DNA of 64,000 nt from Actinoplanes italicus (GCF_003001815.1 NZ_PVMZ01000011.1:62001-126000), one strand, 5' to 3'; shown: positions 36,004 to 45,487, numbered from the stretch's first letter. Made by a program: numbers and translations. Notes: generated from the letters alone by a model not told the origin.

Positions 36004-37593
36004 ATGGCGGCGACCAGCAATCCCGGTGTGACCGTGCTCGACCGCGGGCTGCGGCTGTCGCTACTCGCACGTTCCGGCTCCGACGCGTCGTTCCTCCAGC
36101 TGATCGATCGGGCCCTGGAGACCGAGCTCACGGGTGACGACACGGTCCGGCGCCTTCCGCAGATCCTGCACCTGAGCCTGCTGCGCGCCGCCCTGACCGG
36201 CACCGCGGCCCCGCCCAGGGCGGCGCCCTTCAGTCCCGAGGGTTCCCCTTCGCCCGGCACCGAGCACGAGCCTTACCTGCGTGAGCTTCGTGCCCGCTGG
36301 ACCGATCACGCGGGCCGTCACCTCTACTCCACTCCGGCCGCCTGGCTGCACGCGCTCCTCCCGCCCGCACCGCTGCCCGGAAACCCGCACTCGCTGGCCC
36401 GTCTGCTCCGCGTCTTCGTCACTCACCTCGCCCCGGCCGACTGCCGGGCCGCGACCTCGCTGGCCGCCCTCATCGAGGACTCCGGCGAGGCTGCTGTGGC
36501 CCAGTGCGCGCTGGTCCAGGTGGCGCTGGCGGCCCATGATCTGGATGCCGAGGCCCAGGCCTGGTCCCGTCAGCGGCAGCTGCTGACCCGGATGCCGGCC
36601 TGGTCCTGGCCCGGCGGGCACACCGGCCACGACCGTGACGTGCTGGCCTATCTGCGGCCTGACCACCGCGCCCGGTTCGACACGGCGATCGGAGTGCTGC
36701 CGTTCGCCACCGGGCTGGGCCACGCCCTGCTCACCTGTCTGCCCGCGTTGAACGACATCTATCGGGACGCGTACGCCTGCCACGGCTCGCTGGAATACAC
36801 CGAGCACCGTCTGGCCGGTCATCGTCCCGCCCAGGCTGCGGCCATCGTGCACGAGGAGACCCGGCGCAACCCCGCGGGCAGTCCGCACGTCCCCGGACTC
36901 CCTCCCGCTCCCCCGATCGTCGCGGCGATCGTGTCGGCCGACGAGCAGGTCCTAGGTGGCCCGGAGCTGCGGATCGACGATCCGGTCTATCGGCTGTACG
37001 CACGGATCAGCGCCCGGACCACCCGCGCTCGCCGGCTCGGTGCCGACGACCTCACGCCCGAACCGGCCCCGGCAGACCTCGATCCGAAACGACTTCCCGC
37101 GTACGCCGAGATGGTCCGGCTGAACGCGGACAGCCCGATCGTCGCGGCACTCGCCGGCCGCGTCCGTGCGGAGGCGGCCGCCCGCAACGACCACGAGGCG
37201 CTGCTGATCCTGGCCGACGCCGGCTACGCCGACCCAGACCAGGTCCTGGACAGTCTGGACACCCCGGCCGACTTGGAGAGCCCGACCGCCGGGGAAGGCC
37301 CGACCGGCTCGGACAGCCCGCCTGCCGGGGACGGCCCGGCCAAGCCGTACCCGGAGTGGTCCGCTCTGCTTTTTCGGCACCGCCCGGCCGAGGCGGTCCG
37401 CCGTCTCAGCGAGGCCGCGTCGCAGGACTGGACAATCGCCGCCGCCATGCTGGAACACGCGGCCGCCGAACTGCTCGCCGCAGCCGGCCCACGGATCGCT
37501 CACGACCTGCACGAGGCCGTGGTTCAGGCGTTCGTCTGCGCCACCCCGCCGGGCACCGACCCACCTGCGGTGGTGGACGGCACCCACGTGTGA
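36004..37593 (+). CDS. Unknown 529-residue protein
   Basis: Not recognised. ATG 36004 follows GGGGG. No signal peptide or membrane segment. Composition is Ala/Leu/Arg-rich and mostly helical, with an Ala/His-rich central part (LRVFVTHLAPADCRAATSLA; LLTCLPALNDIYRDAYACHG) and a Gly/Pro/Ser spacer near residues 420-450 containing PTAGEGPTGSDSPPAGDGPA. Codon usage and third-position GC look like the neighbours. It stands alone between the VOC gene and ppdK, so context gives no function. Confidence 0.75.
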   Translation: MAATSNPGVTVLDRGLRLSLLARSGSDASFLQLIDRALETELTGDDTVRRLPQILHLSLLRAALTGTAAPPRAAPFSPEGSPSPGTEHEPYLRELRARWTDHAGRHLYSTPAAWLHALLPPAPLPGNPHSLARLLRVFVTHLAPADCRAATSLAALIEDSGEAAVAQCALVQVALAAHDLDAEAQAWSRQRQLLTRMPAWSWPGGHTGHDRDVLAYLRPDHRARFDTAIGVLPFATGLGHALLTCLPALNDIYRDAYACHGSLEYTEHRLAGHRPAQAAAIVHEETRRNPAGSPHVPGLPPAPPIVAAIVSADEQVLGGPELRIDDPVYRLYARISARTTRARRLGADDLTPEPAPADLDPKRLPAYAEMVRLNADSPIVAALAGRVRAEAAARNDHEALLILADAGYADPDQVLDSLDTPADLESPTAGEGPTGSDSPPAGDGPAKPYPEWSALLFRHRPAEAVRRLSEAASQDWTIAAAMLEHAAAELLAAAGPRIAHDLHEAVVQAFVCATPPGTDPPAVVDGTHV

Positions 37594-37823
37594 CCGGCTC
37601 CCGCCAAGCGATGATCAGTTCAGGTCGTGCCTGAGACGCCGTTTACACGCGCCAGGTACGACAGACGGGCTGACCGCCCCGGAGCCGGCACAAGCCGGCG
37701 CTCCACGCGGAGCCGGCGCGAACGGACAGCCGTGGCAGACGGCGTACACCAGGTGAGCGGCGGGCGCGAAGCGAACCGCTTCGCGCCCGCCGCCCGGCTC
37801 CAGGGACAGTGTCGGCGTGGGGA

Positions 37824-40508
37824 TCAGCGGTGGTCGGATCCTGCCGCCGTGGAGGCGACCGCGGCACGGCCGGCCTCAATGCGGGCGATCGGCACGCGGA
37901 ACGGCGAGCAGGACACGTAGTCGAGCCCGACCTCGTGGAAGAAGTGCACGGAGTCGGGGTCGCCGCCGTGTTCGCCGCAGACGCCGAGTTTGAGGCCGGG
38001 CCGGGCGGCCCGGCCCTCCTCGGTGGCGATGCGGACGAGGCGGCCCACGCCGTCGGCGTCGATGGACTCGAAGGGTGAGATGCCGAAGATGCCGAGTTCC
38101 AGGTAGCGCCAGAAGAACGCGCCCTCGACGTCGTCGCGGGAGAAGCCCCAGGCCATCTGGGTGAGGTCGTTGGTGCCGAAGGAGAAGAACTCGGCGGCCT
38201 CGGCGATCTGGCCGGCCGTGAGTGCGGCCCGCGGTACCTCGATCATCGTGCCGATCAGGACCTCGACGCCGGAGTCGCCGACGATCGCGTCGATGATCTT
38301 CTCGGCCTCGGCGCGGACGGTCTCGAGTTCCTGGACGGCGCCGACGAGCGGGACCATGATCTCCGGGCGCGGTTTCCCGCCTTCGGCCGCCAGGGCGACG
38401 GCCGCCTCGGCGATGGCCCGGACCTGCATCGCGAACAGACCGGGAATGACCAGCCCCAGTCGTACGCCCCGCAGACCCAGCATCGGGTTCTGCTCATGCA
38501 TGCGGCGGACGGCGGCGAGCAGCTGCTCGTCGTGTTCGACGCTCTGGCCGTGCTCGTGGGCGACGGCGACCTTGACGGCGAGTTCCTCCAGCGAGGGCAG
38601 GAACTCGTGCAGCGGCGGGTCGATGAGCCGGATCGTGACGGGCAGGCCGTTCATCTCCCGGAAGATGTCCAGGAAGTCGGCCCGCTGCAGCGGCTGCAGG
38701 GCGGCGAGCGCCTCGTTGCGCTCGGCCTCGCTGCGCGCCAGGATCAGGCGTTCGACCAGCTCACGGCGGTCGCCGAGGAACATGTGCTCGGTACGGCACA
38801 GCCCGATCCCCTGCGCGCCGAAGCGACGCGCGCGGGCCGCGTCGAGACCGGTGTCGGCATTGGTGCGCACCTTGAGCCGGCGCTGGTCGTCGGCGTGCGT
38901 GATGATCCGGTGCACGGCCGCCACCAGCGGATCGTTGGCCTGTGACGGGTCCAGGTCGCCCTCGAAGTACTGCACGACCTCGCTGGGCCGCACCGCGACC
39001 TCGCCGAGGTAGACACGCCCGGTGGTGCCGTCGATGGAGATCGTCTCGCCTTCCCGGACGGTGTGCGAGCCGATGGTGAACGAGTCACGGCCCACCTCCA
39101 TCTCGTCGGCGCCGCACACGCAGGTCTTACCCATGCCACGGGCCACGACGGCCGCGTGCGAGGTCTTGCCGCCGCGGCTGGTGAGGATGCCGTTGGCGGC
39201 GATCATGCCGGGCAGGTCGTCGGGGTTGGTCTCGCGCCGGACCAGGATGACCGGCGTGCCGGACGCCGCGACCTCGACGGCCCGTGCCGAGGTGAAGACG
39301 ACCTGCCCGAAAGCGGCTCCCGGTGACGCGCCGACCCCGCGCGTCAGCGAGTCCGGCGAGGAGGACAGGTCGAAGCGCGGGAACATCAGCTGGGCGAGTT
39401 GCCCGCCGGTGACCCGGGTGAGCGCCTCGTCGAGGTCGATGACGCCCTCGTCGACGAGCTGGGCGGCGATGGTGAAAGCGGCCGCCGCGGTGCGCTTGCC
39501 GACGCGGGTCTGCAGCATCCACAGTTTGCCGCGCTCGATGGTGAACTCGATGTCGCACAGGTCCCGGTAGTGGCCCTCGAGCGTGGCCATGATCTGCATC
39601 AGCTCGTCGTACGAGCGCTTGTCCAGCCGCTCCAGGTCGGCCAGCGGCAGCGTGTTACGGATGCCTGCGACGACGTCCTCGCCCTGCGCGTTGGACAGGT
39701 AGTCGCCGTAGACGCCCTGCTCGCCGCTCGCCGGGTCGCGGGTGAAGGCGACGCCGGTGCCGGAGTCGGCGCCCAGGTTGCCGAAGACCATGGCGACCAC
39801 GTTGACGGCGGTGCCCAGGTCGGCGGGGATGCGCTCCTGGCGGCGGTAGAGGACGGCCCGGTCGGCGTTCCAGGACCGGAACACGGCCTCGACGGCGAGG
39901 TCGAGCTGTTCACGCGGGTCCTGCGGGAACTCGTGGCCGGTGTGTTTGACGAACACCTTCTTGTACGCGGTGACGAGCGCCCGCAGGTCATCGGCGTCGA
40001 GCTGGACATCGTCCTTGACGCCCTTGGCGACCTTCGCGTCGTGCAACGCGTCCTCGAACTCGTGGCCGGGCACCTCGCACACGGTCTTGCCGAACATCTG
40101 GATCAGACGCCGGTACGAGTCCCACGCGAACCGATCGTTGCCGCCGGCCTGCCGGGAGAGCCCGTCGACGGAGGCGTCGTTGAGGCCGACGTTGAGGACG
40201 GTCTCCATCATGCCGGGCATCGAGAACTTGGCGCCGGAGCGGACCGACACGAGCAGCGGGTCGGCCGGGTCGCCCAGGCGGCGGCCCATCTTGGACTCCA
40301 GGGCCGCGAGGTGTTCGTCGATCTCGGCGCCGAGGCCGTCGACGTGCGTGCCGTTGCGCAGGTACTGCTGGCACGCCTGGGTGGTGATGGTGAAGCCGGG
40401 CGGCACGGGCAGGCCGAGGTTGGTCATCTCCGCGAGATTGGCGCCCTTGCCACCCAGCAGATCCTTGAGGTCCTTGTTGCCCTCGGCGAAGTCGTAGACG
40501 AACTTCAT
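37824..40508 (-). CDS. ppdK: Pyruvate, phosphate dikinase
   Basis: An 894-residue enzyme interconverting pyruvate + ATP + Pi with PEP + AMP + PPi. The N-terminal ATP-grasp part begins KFVYDFAEGNKDLKDLLGGKGANLAEM; the swivelling domain carries the phospho-His in GGKTSHAAVVARGMGKTCV; the C-terminal PEP barrel has LGVCGEHGGDP with the catalytic Cys and EVGLDYVSCSPFRVPIARIE. Length is typical. No regulatory kinase gene is adjacent. Runs alone on the minus strand. Confidence 0.97.
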   Translation of the reverse strand: MKFVYDFAEGNKDLKDLLGGKGANLAEMTNLGLPVPPGFTITTQACQQYLRNGTHVDGLGAEIDEHLAALESKMGRRLGDPADPLLVSVRSGAKFSMPGMMETVLNVGLNDASVDGLSRQAGGNDRFAWDSYRRLIQMFGKTVCEVPGHEFEDALHDAKVAKGVKDDVQLDADDLRALVTAYKKVFVKHTGHEFPQDPREQLDLAVEAVFRSWNADRAVLYRRQERIPADLGTAVNVVAMVFGNLGADSGTGVAFTRDPASGEQGVYGDYLSNAQGEDVVAGIRNTLPLADLERLDKRSYDELMQIMATLEGHYRDLCDIEFTIERGKLWMLQTRVGKRTAAAAFTIAAQLVDEGVIDLDEALTRVTGGQLAQLMFPRFDLSSSPDSLTRGVGASPGAAFGQVVFTSARAVEVAASGTPVILVRRETNPDDLPGMIAANGILTSRGGKTSHAAVVARGMGKTCVCGADEMEVGRDSFTIGSHTVREGETISIDGTTGRVYLGEVAVRPSEVVQYFEGDLDPSQANDPLVAAVHRIITHADDQRRLKVRTNADTGLDAARARRFGAQGIGLCRTEHMFLGDRRELVERLILARSEAERNEALAALQPLQRADFLDIFREMNGLPVTIRLIDPPLHEFLPSLEELAVKVAVAHEHGQSVEHDEQLLAAVRRMHEQNPMLGLRGVRLGLVIPGLFAMQVRAIAEAAVALAAEGGKPRPEIMVPLVGAVQELETVRAEAEKIIDAIVGDSGVEVLIGTMIEVPRAALTAGQIAEAAEFFSFGTNDLTQMAWGFSRDDVEGAFFWRYLELGIFGISPFESIDADGVGRLVRIATEEGRAARPGLKLGVCGEHGGDPDSVHFFHEVGLDYVSCSPFRVPIARIEAGRAAVASTAAGSDHR

Positions 40509-40878
40509 GCCCTACCTCCGGTCGTGATCCAGCTGGTTAAGAATCCGCGGCGGATAAGACTTCCTGCCCTGGGATTCGTAAGGCTAAGCACGATCGGAGT
40601 GAATAGTTAACAGTCCCGTGGCTTTTTCCACACGGATGCGGACAACCCTGATCGGTACGCGCTCTCTCCGAGCAGAATCGAGCAGCCGACCGCTGATCAC
40701 GTTGCGAGAGGGGTGTGGCGGCACGGTTCACGGCACAAAATAAGGGCGCCGCTGCGAATTCCACGGGGGAAGAACTCGCAACGGCGCACCGCGAACATTA
40801 GACGACGAACGTCAACCTGTCTATCCCACCCGGTCAGCCACCCGGTCAGCCAGCCGGTCAGCCGCCCCGGGCTACCCG
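40509..40878. other. Intergenic: ppdK upstream region and lipoprotein terminator
   Basis: Contains AT-richer sequence upstream of ppdK, a strong hairpin at 40746-40787, and a short direct repeat (CCACCCGGTCAG-type, about 12 bp x 3 at 40830-40865) next to the lipoprotein stop. No gene is seen. Confidence 0.55.
40746..40787 (-). terminator. Rho-independent-like terminator of the lipoprotein gene
   Basis: 12-base arms GCGCCGCTGCGA and TCGCAACGGCGC pair with one mismatch over an 18-base loop. On the minus strand the stem is followed by CCTTATTTTG, a T-rich tail. Confidence 0.7.
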
Positions 40879-41571
40879 TCAGTTCACCCGCTGCACCACG
40901 GAGCCCACGAGGCGCTTCCAGTCGGCCTCGAAGCCGGCCGAGGGGCTCGCGTTGTCGAGCCGGTAGATCGCGTAGGTGTCCACGAGCACGACGTTGCGGG
41001 TGCGCAGCACGGCGACGGCGGTCTCCGCGGTGCCCGGGTGCGCGGCCTCGTACAGCTTGTTCCGGATGATCACGAACCCGTTCCAGGCGCCCTCGTTCAG
41101 GTCACGGACCTCGAGAGTCTCGGTGTAGGCGGGCTCGTTGCGGTCGGCCGTCACGGTGGCCGGCACCTCGGACGACTTGGCGCACTGGTCGGCCACCGTG
41201 CGCAGCAGCAGTTGACCGGCCTCGGCGCTGGCGGCGTCGGCGAAGACCAGCGCCGTCTGCTGCAGGGTCTGCGCGCCCTTCTCACCCTCGTCGCTCGCCG
41301 ACGACGAGATCAGCTCGGCACCGGGCGGCGCCTGCGGCGGGGTGCTCGTGCCACCGCAGAAGCTGACCATCTGCTGCGGGTCGGCACTCTCCTGCGGCGC
41401 GGCCCAGGCCGGACCGATCTCGGCGGGCTGCAGGAACGCGCCCCGCATGGTGGTCACGGAGATCAGCCCGCCGTCCGGCGCGGAGTCGTCGGAGGAGCTG
41501 CACCCGGCGGCCATGACCAGGGCGCAGGCGGCGCCCAGGGCGGCACGGACGGGTCTCGCGGTCACGAACAT
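40879..41571 (-). CDS. Secreted lipoprotein, PknH sensor-like fold possible
   Basis: A 230-residue protein with a lipoprotein signal (ALGAACALVMAAGCSSSDD; Cys 24 as lipidation site). The mature part has two Cys (FCGG and QCAK) about 70 residues apart, and ends FEADWKRLVGSVVQRV. Spacing and the AETAVAVLRTRNVVLVDTYA segment resemble extracellular sensor-type lipoproteins of mycobacteria and relatives, but this is weak. Divergent from the tRNA-shaped element and 715-residue gene. Confidence 0.75.
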   Translation of the reverse strand: MFVTARPVRAALGAACALVMAAGCSSSDDSAPDGGLISVTTMRGAFLQPAEIGPAWAAPQESADPQQMVSFCGGTSTPPQAPPGAELISSSASDEGEKGAQTLQQTALVFADAASAEAGQLLLRTVADQCAKSSEVPATVTADRNEPAYTETLEVRDLNEGAWNGFVIIRNKLYEAAHPGTAETAVAVLRTRNVVLVDTYAIYRLDNASPSAGFEADWKRLVGSVVQRVN

Positions 41572-41623
41572 CCGGCCATACTGCCAGACCGCCGGGCCGG
41601 CTCCGAAATGCCGGGAAAACCCG

Positions 41624-41653
41624 TTCGCCGGGGCCTGGGCGGCTGGCTATGGT
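41624..41653 (+). promoter_or_regulatory. Candidate promoter of the tRNA-shaped leader
   Basis: TTCGCC at 41624 and TATGGT at 41648 with an 18-base spacer would start transcription near 41660, about 9 bases before the cloverleaf, the usual distance for a tRNA gene. The -35 match is weak. Confidence 0.3.
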
Positions 41654-41668
41654 TCCAGCCATCACCAG

Positions 41669-41740
41669 CGGCATGTAGCTCAGCAGCAGAGCGCCCGGCT
41701 TCCAACCGGGAGGGCGCGGGGGCGGGACCCGCCATGCCGG
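41669..41740 (+). tRNA. tRNA-Gly(TCC)-like element with aberrant D and T loops
   Basis: A full cloverleaf of standard geometry. The 7-bp acceptor (41669-41675 with 41733-41739), 4-bp D stem (41678-41681 with 41689-41692), 5-bp anticodon stem (41694-41698 with 41706-41710) and 5-bp T stem (41716-41720 with 41728-41732) are all perfectly paired. The anticodon loop is CTTCCAA with TCC at 41701-41703. It departs from working tRNAs in three ways: the T loop is GGCGGGA instead of TTCRANY, the D loop AGCAGCA lacks the GG pair, and discriminator and first pair (G73, C1-G72) are not those used by bacterial GlyRS. CCA is not encoded. It ends one base before the ATG of the next gene. Confidence 0.6.
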
Positions 41741-41741
41741 C

Positions 41742-43889
41742 ATGACGGAACACGGGGACGGAATCGGGCTCGGCTACCCGGCCGCGCAGCTACTGAAGGC
41801 CGAGACGAGCGGAAATGCAGACCGGGCCGCCCGGTGGCGGGCGGTGCTCACCGGGATGCTGCGCGGAAAGCTGCGGATCGGGTCACGGACCCCGGTGAAG
41901 GGCCTGCCGGTGTGGGTCACGCCCGAGGTGATCCACGGCGGATTCGCCACGGGCAAGGCGGCCGCGAGCGGTCCGCTCTCCGAGGCGGAGTCGGCGTACG
42001 CCGAGCGGCACGGACTCGAGCGGTCGCGTGCCGAGATCTTCCGGCACCAGCTGGACCCGGCCCGCCGCGCGGAGCTGCTCGCCGAGGACCGCTTCACGAT
42101 CGGGCGCGCGGAGGAGGCGCTGAGGGAGGAGGCGCTGAGGGAGGAGAAGGCGCTTCCGGAGGAGGCGGTGCTCCCGGTGCTGGCATGGCTGTTGCGCGCC
42201 GGAGACGAGGCGGCAGCGCTGAGCCTGCTCACCGAGGTGCAGCCGTACTCGGGCGTGCTCTGCTTCACCCCGCGGCCCGCACCGGGACCGGCCGCCGCTC
42301 CGGAGCTCGTCTGGCGGGCGACCGCGGGCGAGACCGCCGGGAAGCTGCGCGATCGCGGGCCGAAGCCACGGATCGAGACGATGCGCGGCAGCCTGACGGT
42401 CTGGAACCTCTACGCCGACCGGGTGCTGGCACTCTGGCTCCGCACGATGCGGGACGGCCGTGTCGGCGTACAGCTGGATGATGGTTGGAAGCGCGAAGCG
42501 CGTGCTCTCCTCGACGACTATGAGCGGCTGGCCCGGGAAAATCCGCCGAGCAGGCGGCACAGCCGTCCGGGAGCCAACCTGACCGTGCTGCGTGAGGCGA
42601 TTCGCGACGTGCTCGCCGGGCGGGAGTGGCGTCGCGGGCTGACGCAGTCCGTGGTCGACGCCATGGTGCGGCGGCGCGGCACGCCGGGCGGCACGGAACA
42701 CTCCGATCTCCGGGCCCGGCAGGCGGCCGAGGCCGCGGTGCCGCCGCATCACGTGATCGCGGCGGCCGTCGCCGAGCGCCTCGCCGCGCTTCCCCGGCAC
42801 ACCGGTATCGCCGACACGGAGGCCGTGCTCGGCCCGGTCGGCGGGCGAGCCGTTCCGGACCCGATCCGGGCCGTCGTGCGCCGGGCCACCGCGGCCCCGG
42901 TCGAGGACCTGGTCGCGGCCGGTCTGATTCCCTCGGCCGAGGTGCTGGCCACCCTCGTGCCGCGGATCACCGCGCAGGCGGTCGGCGCCGCCTACCCCGA
43001 CCCGGACCTGCGCGCCCTCATGACGGCCAACTACCTGGCGTTCCGCAACCGGCGGTCGCTGCTGCTCACCGGCCTGGAGAGCCAGGTCAAGATCGACGAG
43101 CTTCCGTGGGTACGGGCGGTCGCCGCCCACCGCGCGCCGGGCGGGGACTCACGCGCGGCGGCCTCGGCGGCGCTGCGACGGCTGGGCGGTCTGGTGCTGG
43201 GCGCGTTCCCGGCCACGCTGCCGCCGAACCCGATGGTCCGTGAGCTGACAACCCTGAGCAGGGAGGCCGGACTCGGGCTGCCGTGGGTGGAGGAACTGGC
43301 CGCGGACATCTTCGACGGCCGGTTCGCGGCGAAGTTCCTGTATGCGGCGCAGCGGGCCGGCGAGCTGCTGGCCGGAACGCTGTACGAGCGGTACTACCGG
43401 ATCGACTACGCCGCACTCGCCGGGTTCACCGTCGTCGGCAAGCGGCCATCGATCTCGCCGGACTTCGCGGCGCTGTGCCGCACCCGGGCCGGAGTGAGTC
43501 CCGGCAGGTCGGTGGCGGCAAACGGGATGGTGATCGAACAGGCGCAGATCCTCACCACGCACAACCTGGCCACCCTGGTGACCGGCGCCGGGGTGACGGC
43601 CGACGTGACGGCCGCCGCCGAGGCGTGCTGGGCGGCGATCGAACGGCTCTCGGCACGGCCGCTCGCGCTGCGGACGATCAAGGACATCGCGTACGCCTGG
43701 CGTCAGATGATCTTCTTCCTGTCCCTGACCGACGCCGGGCCGTTCGTGACCGCGCTCCCCGAACGCGGCCTGCTCGCCCCGGCGGTCGCCGGACTCCAGA
43801 GTGTGCTGGCCGGCGGCGAGGCGCGGCCGCTGACCGGCTGGACCTCGGGACGGCACTGGCTCCTTTCCGGCGACCAGGATCCAGCGTGA
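41742..43889 (+). CDS. Unknown 715-residue protein directly behind tRNA-like element
   Basis: No family recognised with confidence. ATG 41742 is the first start in frame after the TAG within the cloverleaf (41776... numbering aside, the stop overlaps the D arm), so its ribosome site must lie inside the tRNA-shaped sequence (GGGAGGG in the variable arm or GGGGGCGGG in the T arm). Visible segments: TPVKGLPVWVTPEVIHGGFATGK near 50-70, an acidic helix repeat EEALREEALREEKALPEEAV near 125, LTANYLAFRNRRSLLLTGLE-like helix near 430, and AAQRAGELLAGTLYERYYRI near 545. No signal peptide or membrane segment. Soluble, mostly helical. Function unknown. Confidence 0.8.
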   Translation: MTEHGDGIGLGYPAAQLLKAETSGNADRAARWRAVLTGMLRGKLRIGSRTPVKGLPVWVTPEVIHGGFATGKAAASGPLSEAESAYAERHGLERSRAEIFRHQLDPARRAELLAEDRFTIGRAEEALREEALREEKALPEEAVLPVLAWLLRAGDEAAALSLLTEVQPYSGVLCFTPRPAPGPAAAPELVWRATAGETAGKLRDRGPKPRIETMRGSLTVWNLYADRVLALWLRTMRDGRVGVQLDDGWKREARALLDDYERLARENPPSRRHSRPGANLTVLREAIRDVLAGREWRRGLTQSVVDAMVRRRGTPGGTEHSDLRARQAAEAAVPPHHVIAAAVAERLAALPRHTGIADTEAVLGPVGGRAVPDPIRAVVRRATAAPVEDLVAAGLIPSAEVLATLVPRITAQAVGAAYPDPDLRALMTANYLAFRNRRSLLLTGLESQVKIDELPWVRAVAAHRAPGGDSRAAASAALRRLGGLVLGAFPATLPPNPMVRELTTLSREAGLGLPWVEELAADIFDGRFAAKFLYAAQRAGELLAGTLYERYYRIDYAALAGFTVVGKRPSISPDFAALCRTRAGVSPGRSVAANGMVIEQAQILTTHNLATLVTGAGVTADVTAAAEACWAAIERLSARPLALRTIKDIAYAWRQMIFFLSLTDAGPFVTALPERGLLAPAVAGLQSVLAGGEARPLTGWTSGRHWLLSGDQDPA

Positions 43890-43936
43890 CGCGGTTAGCG
43901 TGACGCGGGTTGAGGTGACGCGGGTTAAGGTGACGG
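43883..43936. repeat. Stop-anchored 14-16-bp array (715-residue gene)
   Basis: AGCGTGACGCGGTT starts at 43883 and recurs with changes at 43897, 43913 and 43928. The first unit contains the last Ala codon and TGA stop (43887-43889); the rest are non-coding. Confidence 0.85.
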
Positions 43937-43963
43937 CAGGGCAGCGCCGCCGAGGAGGTTCCG

Positions 43964-45424
43964 ATGACCGGGATCGATGCCATCGCCGCTCGGCTTCGTG
44001 CCGAGCTGGCCCCCGACCAGGTCATCACCGACAGGCAACAGCTGCGGACGTACGAGTGTGACGGCCTCGCCCACTACAAGGTCGTCCCGGCGCTGGTCGT
44101 TCTGCCGCGGACCCCTGCCCAGGTCGCCGCGACGGTTCGCGCCTGCGCCGAGGCCCAGGTCCCGTTCGTGGCCCGCGGCTCCGGCACCGGCCTGTCCGGC
44201 GGGGCGCTGCCGCACGCCGACGGCGTCCTGATCGTCACCTCCCAGCTGCGCGAGATCCTGTCGCTGAACCCGGCCGACGAACGCGCCGTGGTCCAGCCCG
44301 GCGTGATCAACCTGCACGTCACGCACGCCGCCACCGGGCACGGCTACTACTACGCCCCCGACCCGTCGAGTCAGCAGATCTGCTCGATCGGCGGCAACGT
44401 CGCCGAGAACTCCGGCGGCGCGCACTGTCTGAAGTACGGCTTCACCACCAATCACGTGACCGGCCTGCAGGTGGTCACACCTGACGGCGACCTGGTCCGG
44501 CTCGGCGGGGCGGCGCCGGACACCCCCGGGTACGACCTGCTCGGCGCCTTCGTCGGCTCGGAGGGCACCCTCGGCGTAGCCACCGAGGTGACGGTCAGGC
44601 TGACCCGGCTTCCGGAGACCGTGCGCACCCTGCTCGCCGCGTTCCGCAGCACCGACCAGGCGGGCGCCGCCACCTCCGCGATCATCGCGGCCGGGGTGGT
44701 GCCGGCCGCGATCGAGATGATGGACGCGCTCTCCATCGAGGCCGCCGAGGCCGCCGTCCACTGCGGCTATCCGGCGGGCGCGGGCGCCGTGCTCATCGTC
44801 GAGCTCGACGGTCCGGCCGCCGAGGTGGCGGCACAGTTCGACGAGGTCAGCCGGCTCTGCGACGAGAACGGCGCGTTCGAGACCCGCGTCGCGGCCGACG
44901 ACACCGAACGGCAGCTGATCTGGCGGGGCCGCAAGTCGGCGTTCGCCGCGGTCGGCCGGATCAGTCCCGACTACATCGTCCAGGACGGCGTGATCCCCCG
45001 GACCGCGCTGCCCGAGGTGCTGCGCCGCATCTCCGCGGTGGCCGGCGAACACGGCGTCCGGGTCGCGAACGTCTTCCACGCCGGCGACGGCAACCTGCAC
45101 CCACTGGTCCTGTTCGACGACGCCGTACCCGGCGAGGCCGGCCGCGCCGAGACCGTCTCCGGCGCGATCCTCGACCTGTGCATCGAGTACGGCGGCTCGA
45201 TCACCGGCGAACACGGCGTCGGCGTCGACAAGGCCCGCTACATGCCGCGCATGTTCAGCGACGACGACCTCGACACGATGCAGCTGGTGCGGTGCGCCTT
45301 CGACCCTTCCGGCATCGCCAACCCCGGCAAGGTGTTCCCCACGCCTCGCCTGTGCGGCGAACGCCCCGGCCGCCGCCAGGGCGCCCATCCCCTGCACGAG
45401 ACCGACGTGGCGGAGGTCTTCTGA
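43964..45424 (+). CDS. glcD: Glycolate oxidase subunit GlcD (FAD-linked)
   Basis: A 486-residue FAD-binding type 4 oxidase that converts glycolate (or D-lactate) to the keto acid. The FAD domain has ARGSGTGLSGGALP near 65 and CSIGGNVAENSGGAHCLKYG near 140. The C-terminal cap ends with NLHPLVLFDD and SITGEHGVGVDKARYM. AGGAGG lies 5 bases before the ATG. First of three genes, glcDEF, that together form the membrane-associated oxidase complex. Confidence 0.93.
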   Translation: MTGIDAIAARLRAELAPDQVITDRQQLRTYECDGLAHYKVVPALVVLPRTPAQVAATVRACAEAQVPFVARGSGTGLSGGALPHADGVLIVTSQLREILSLNPADERAVVQPGVINLHVTHAATGHGYYYAPDPSSQQICSIGGNVAENSGGAHCLKYGFTTNHVTGLQVVTPDGDLVRLGGAAPDTPGYDLLGAFVGSEGTLGVATEVTVRLTRLPETVRTLLAAFRSTDQAGAATSAIIAAGVVPAAIEMMDALSIEAAEAAVHCGYPAGAGAVLIVELDGPAAEVAAQFDEVSRLCDENGAFETRVAADDTERQLIWRGRKSAFAAVGRISPDYIVQDGVIPRTALPEVLRRISAVAGEHGVRVANVFHAGDGNLHPLVLFDDAVPGEAGRAETVSGAILDLCIEYGGSITGEHGVGVDKARYMPRMFSDDDLDTMQLVRCAFDPSGIANPGKVFPTPRLCGERPGRRQGAHPLHETDVAEVF

Positions 45425-45487
45425 TGGCGCGCCCCCTCAGGGCCGCCGCCGGCCACTTCCCCTTCACCTCGCCGCCGGAGGCAGACC

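Noticed and set aside
41669..41740. Ordinary translating tRNA-Gly
   Set aside because: T loop and D loop lack the conserved bases and the acceptor lacks GlyRS identity bases; kept as a tRNA-like element.
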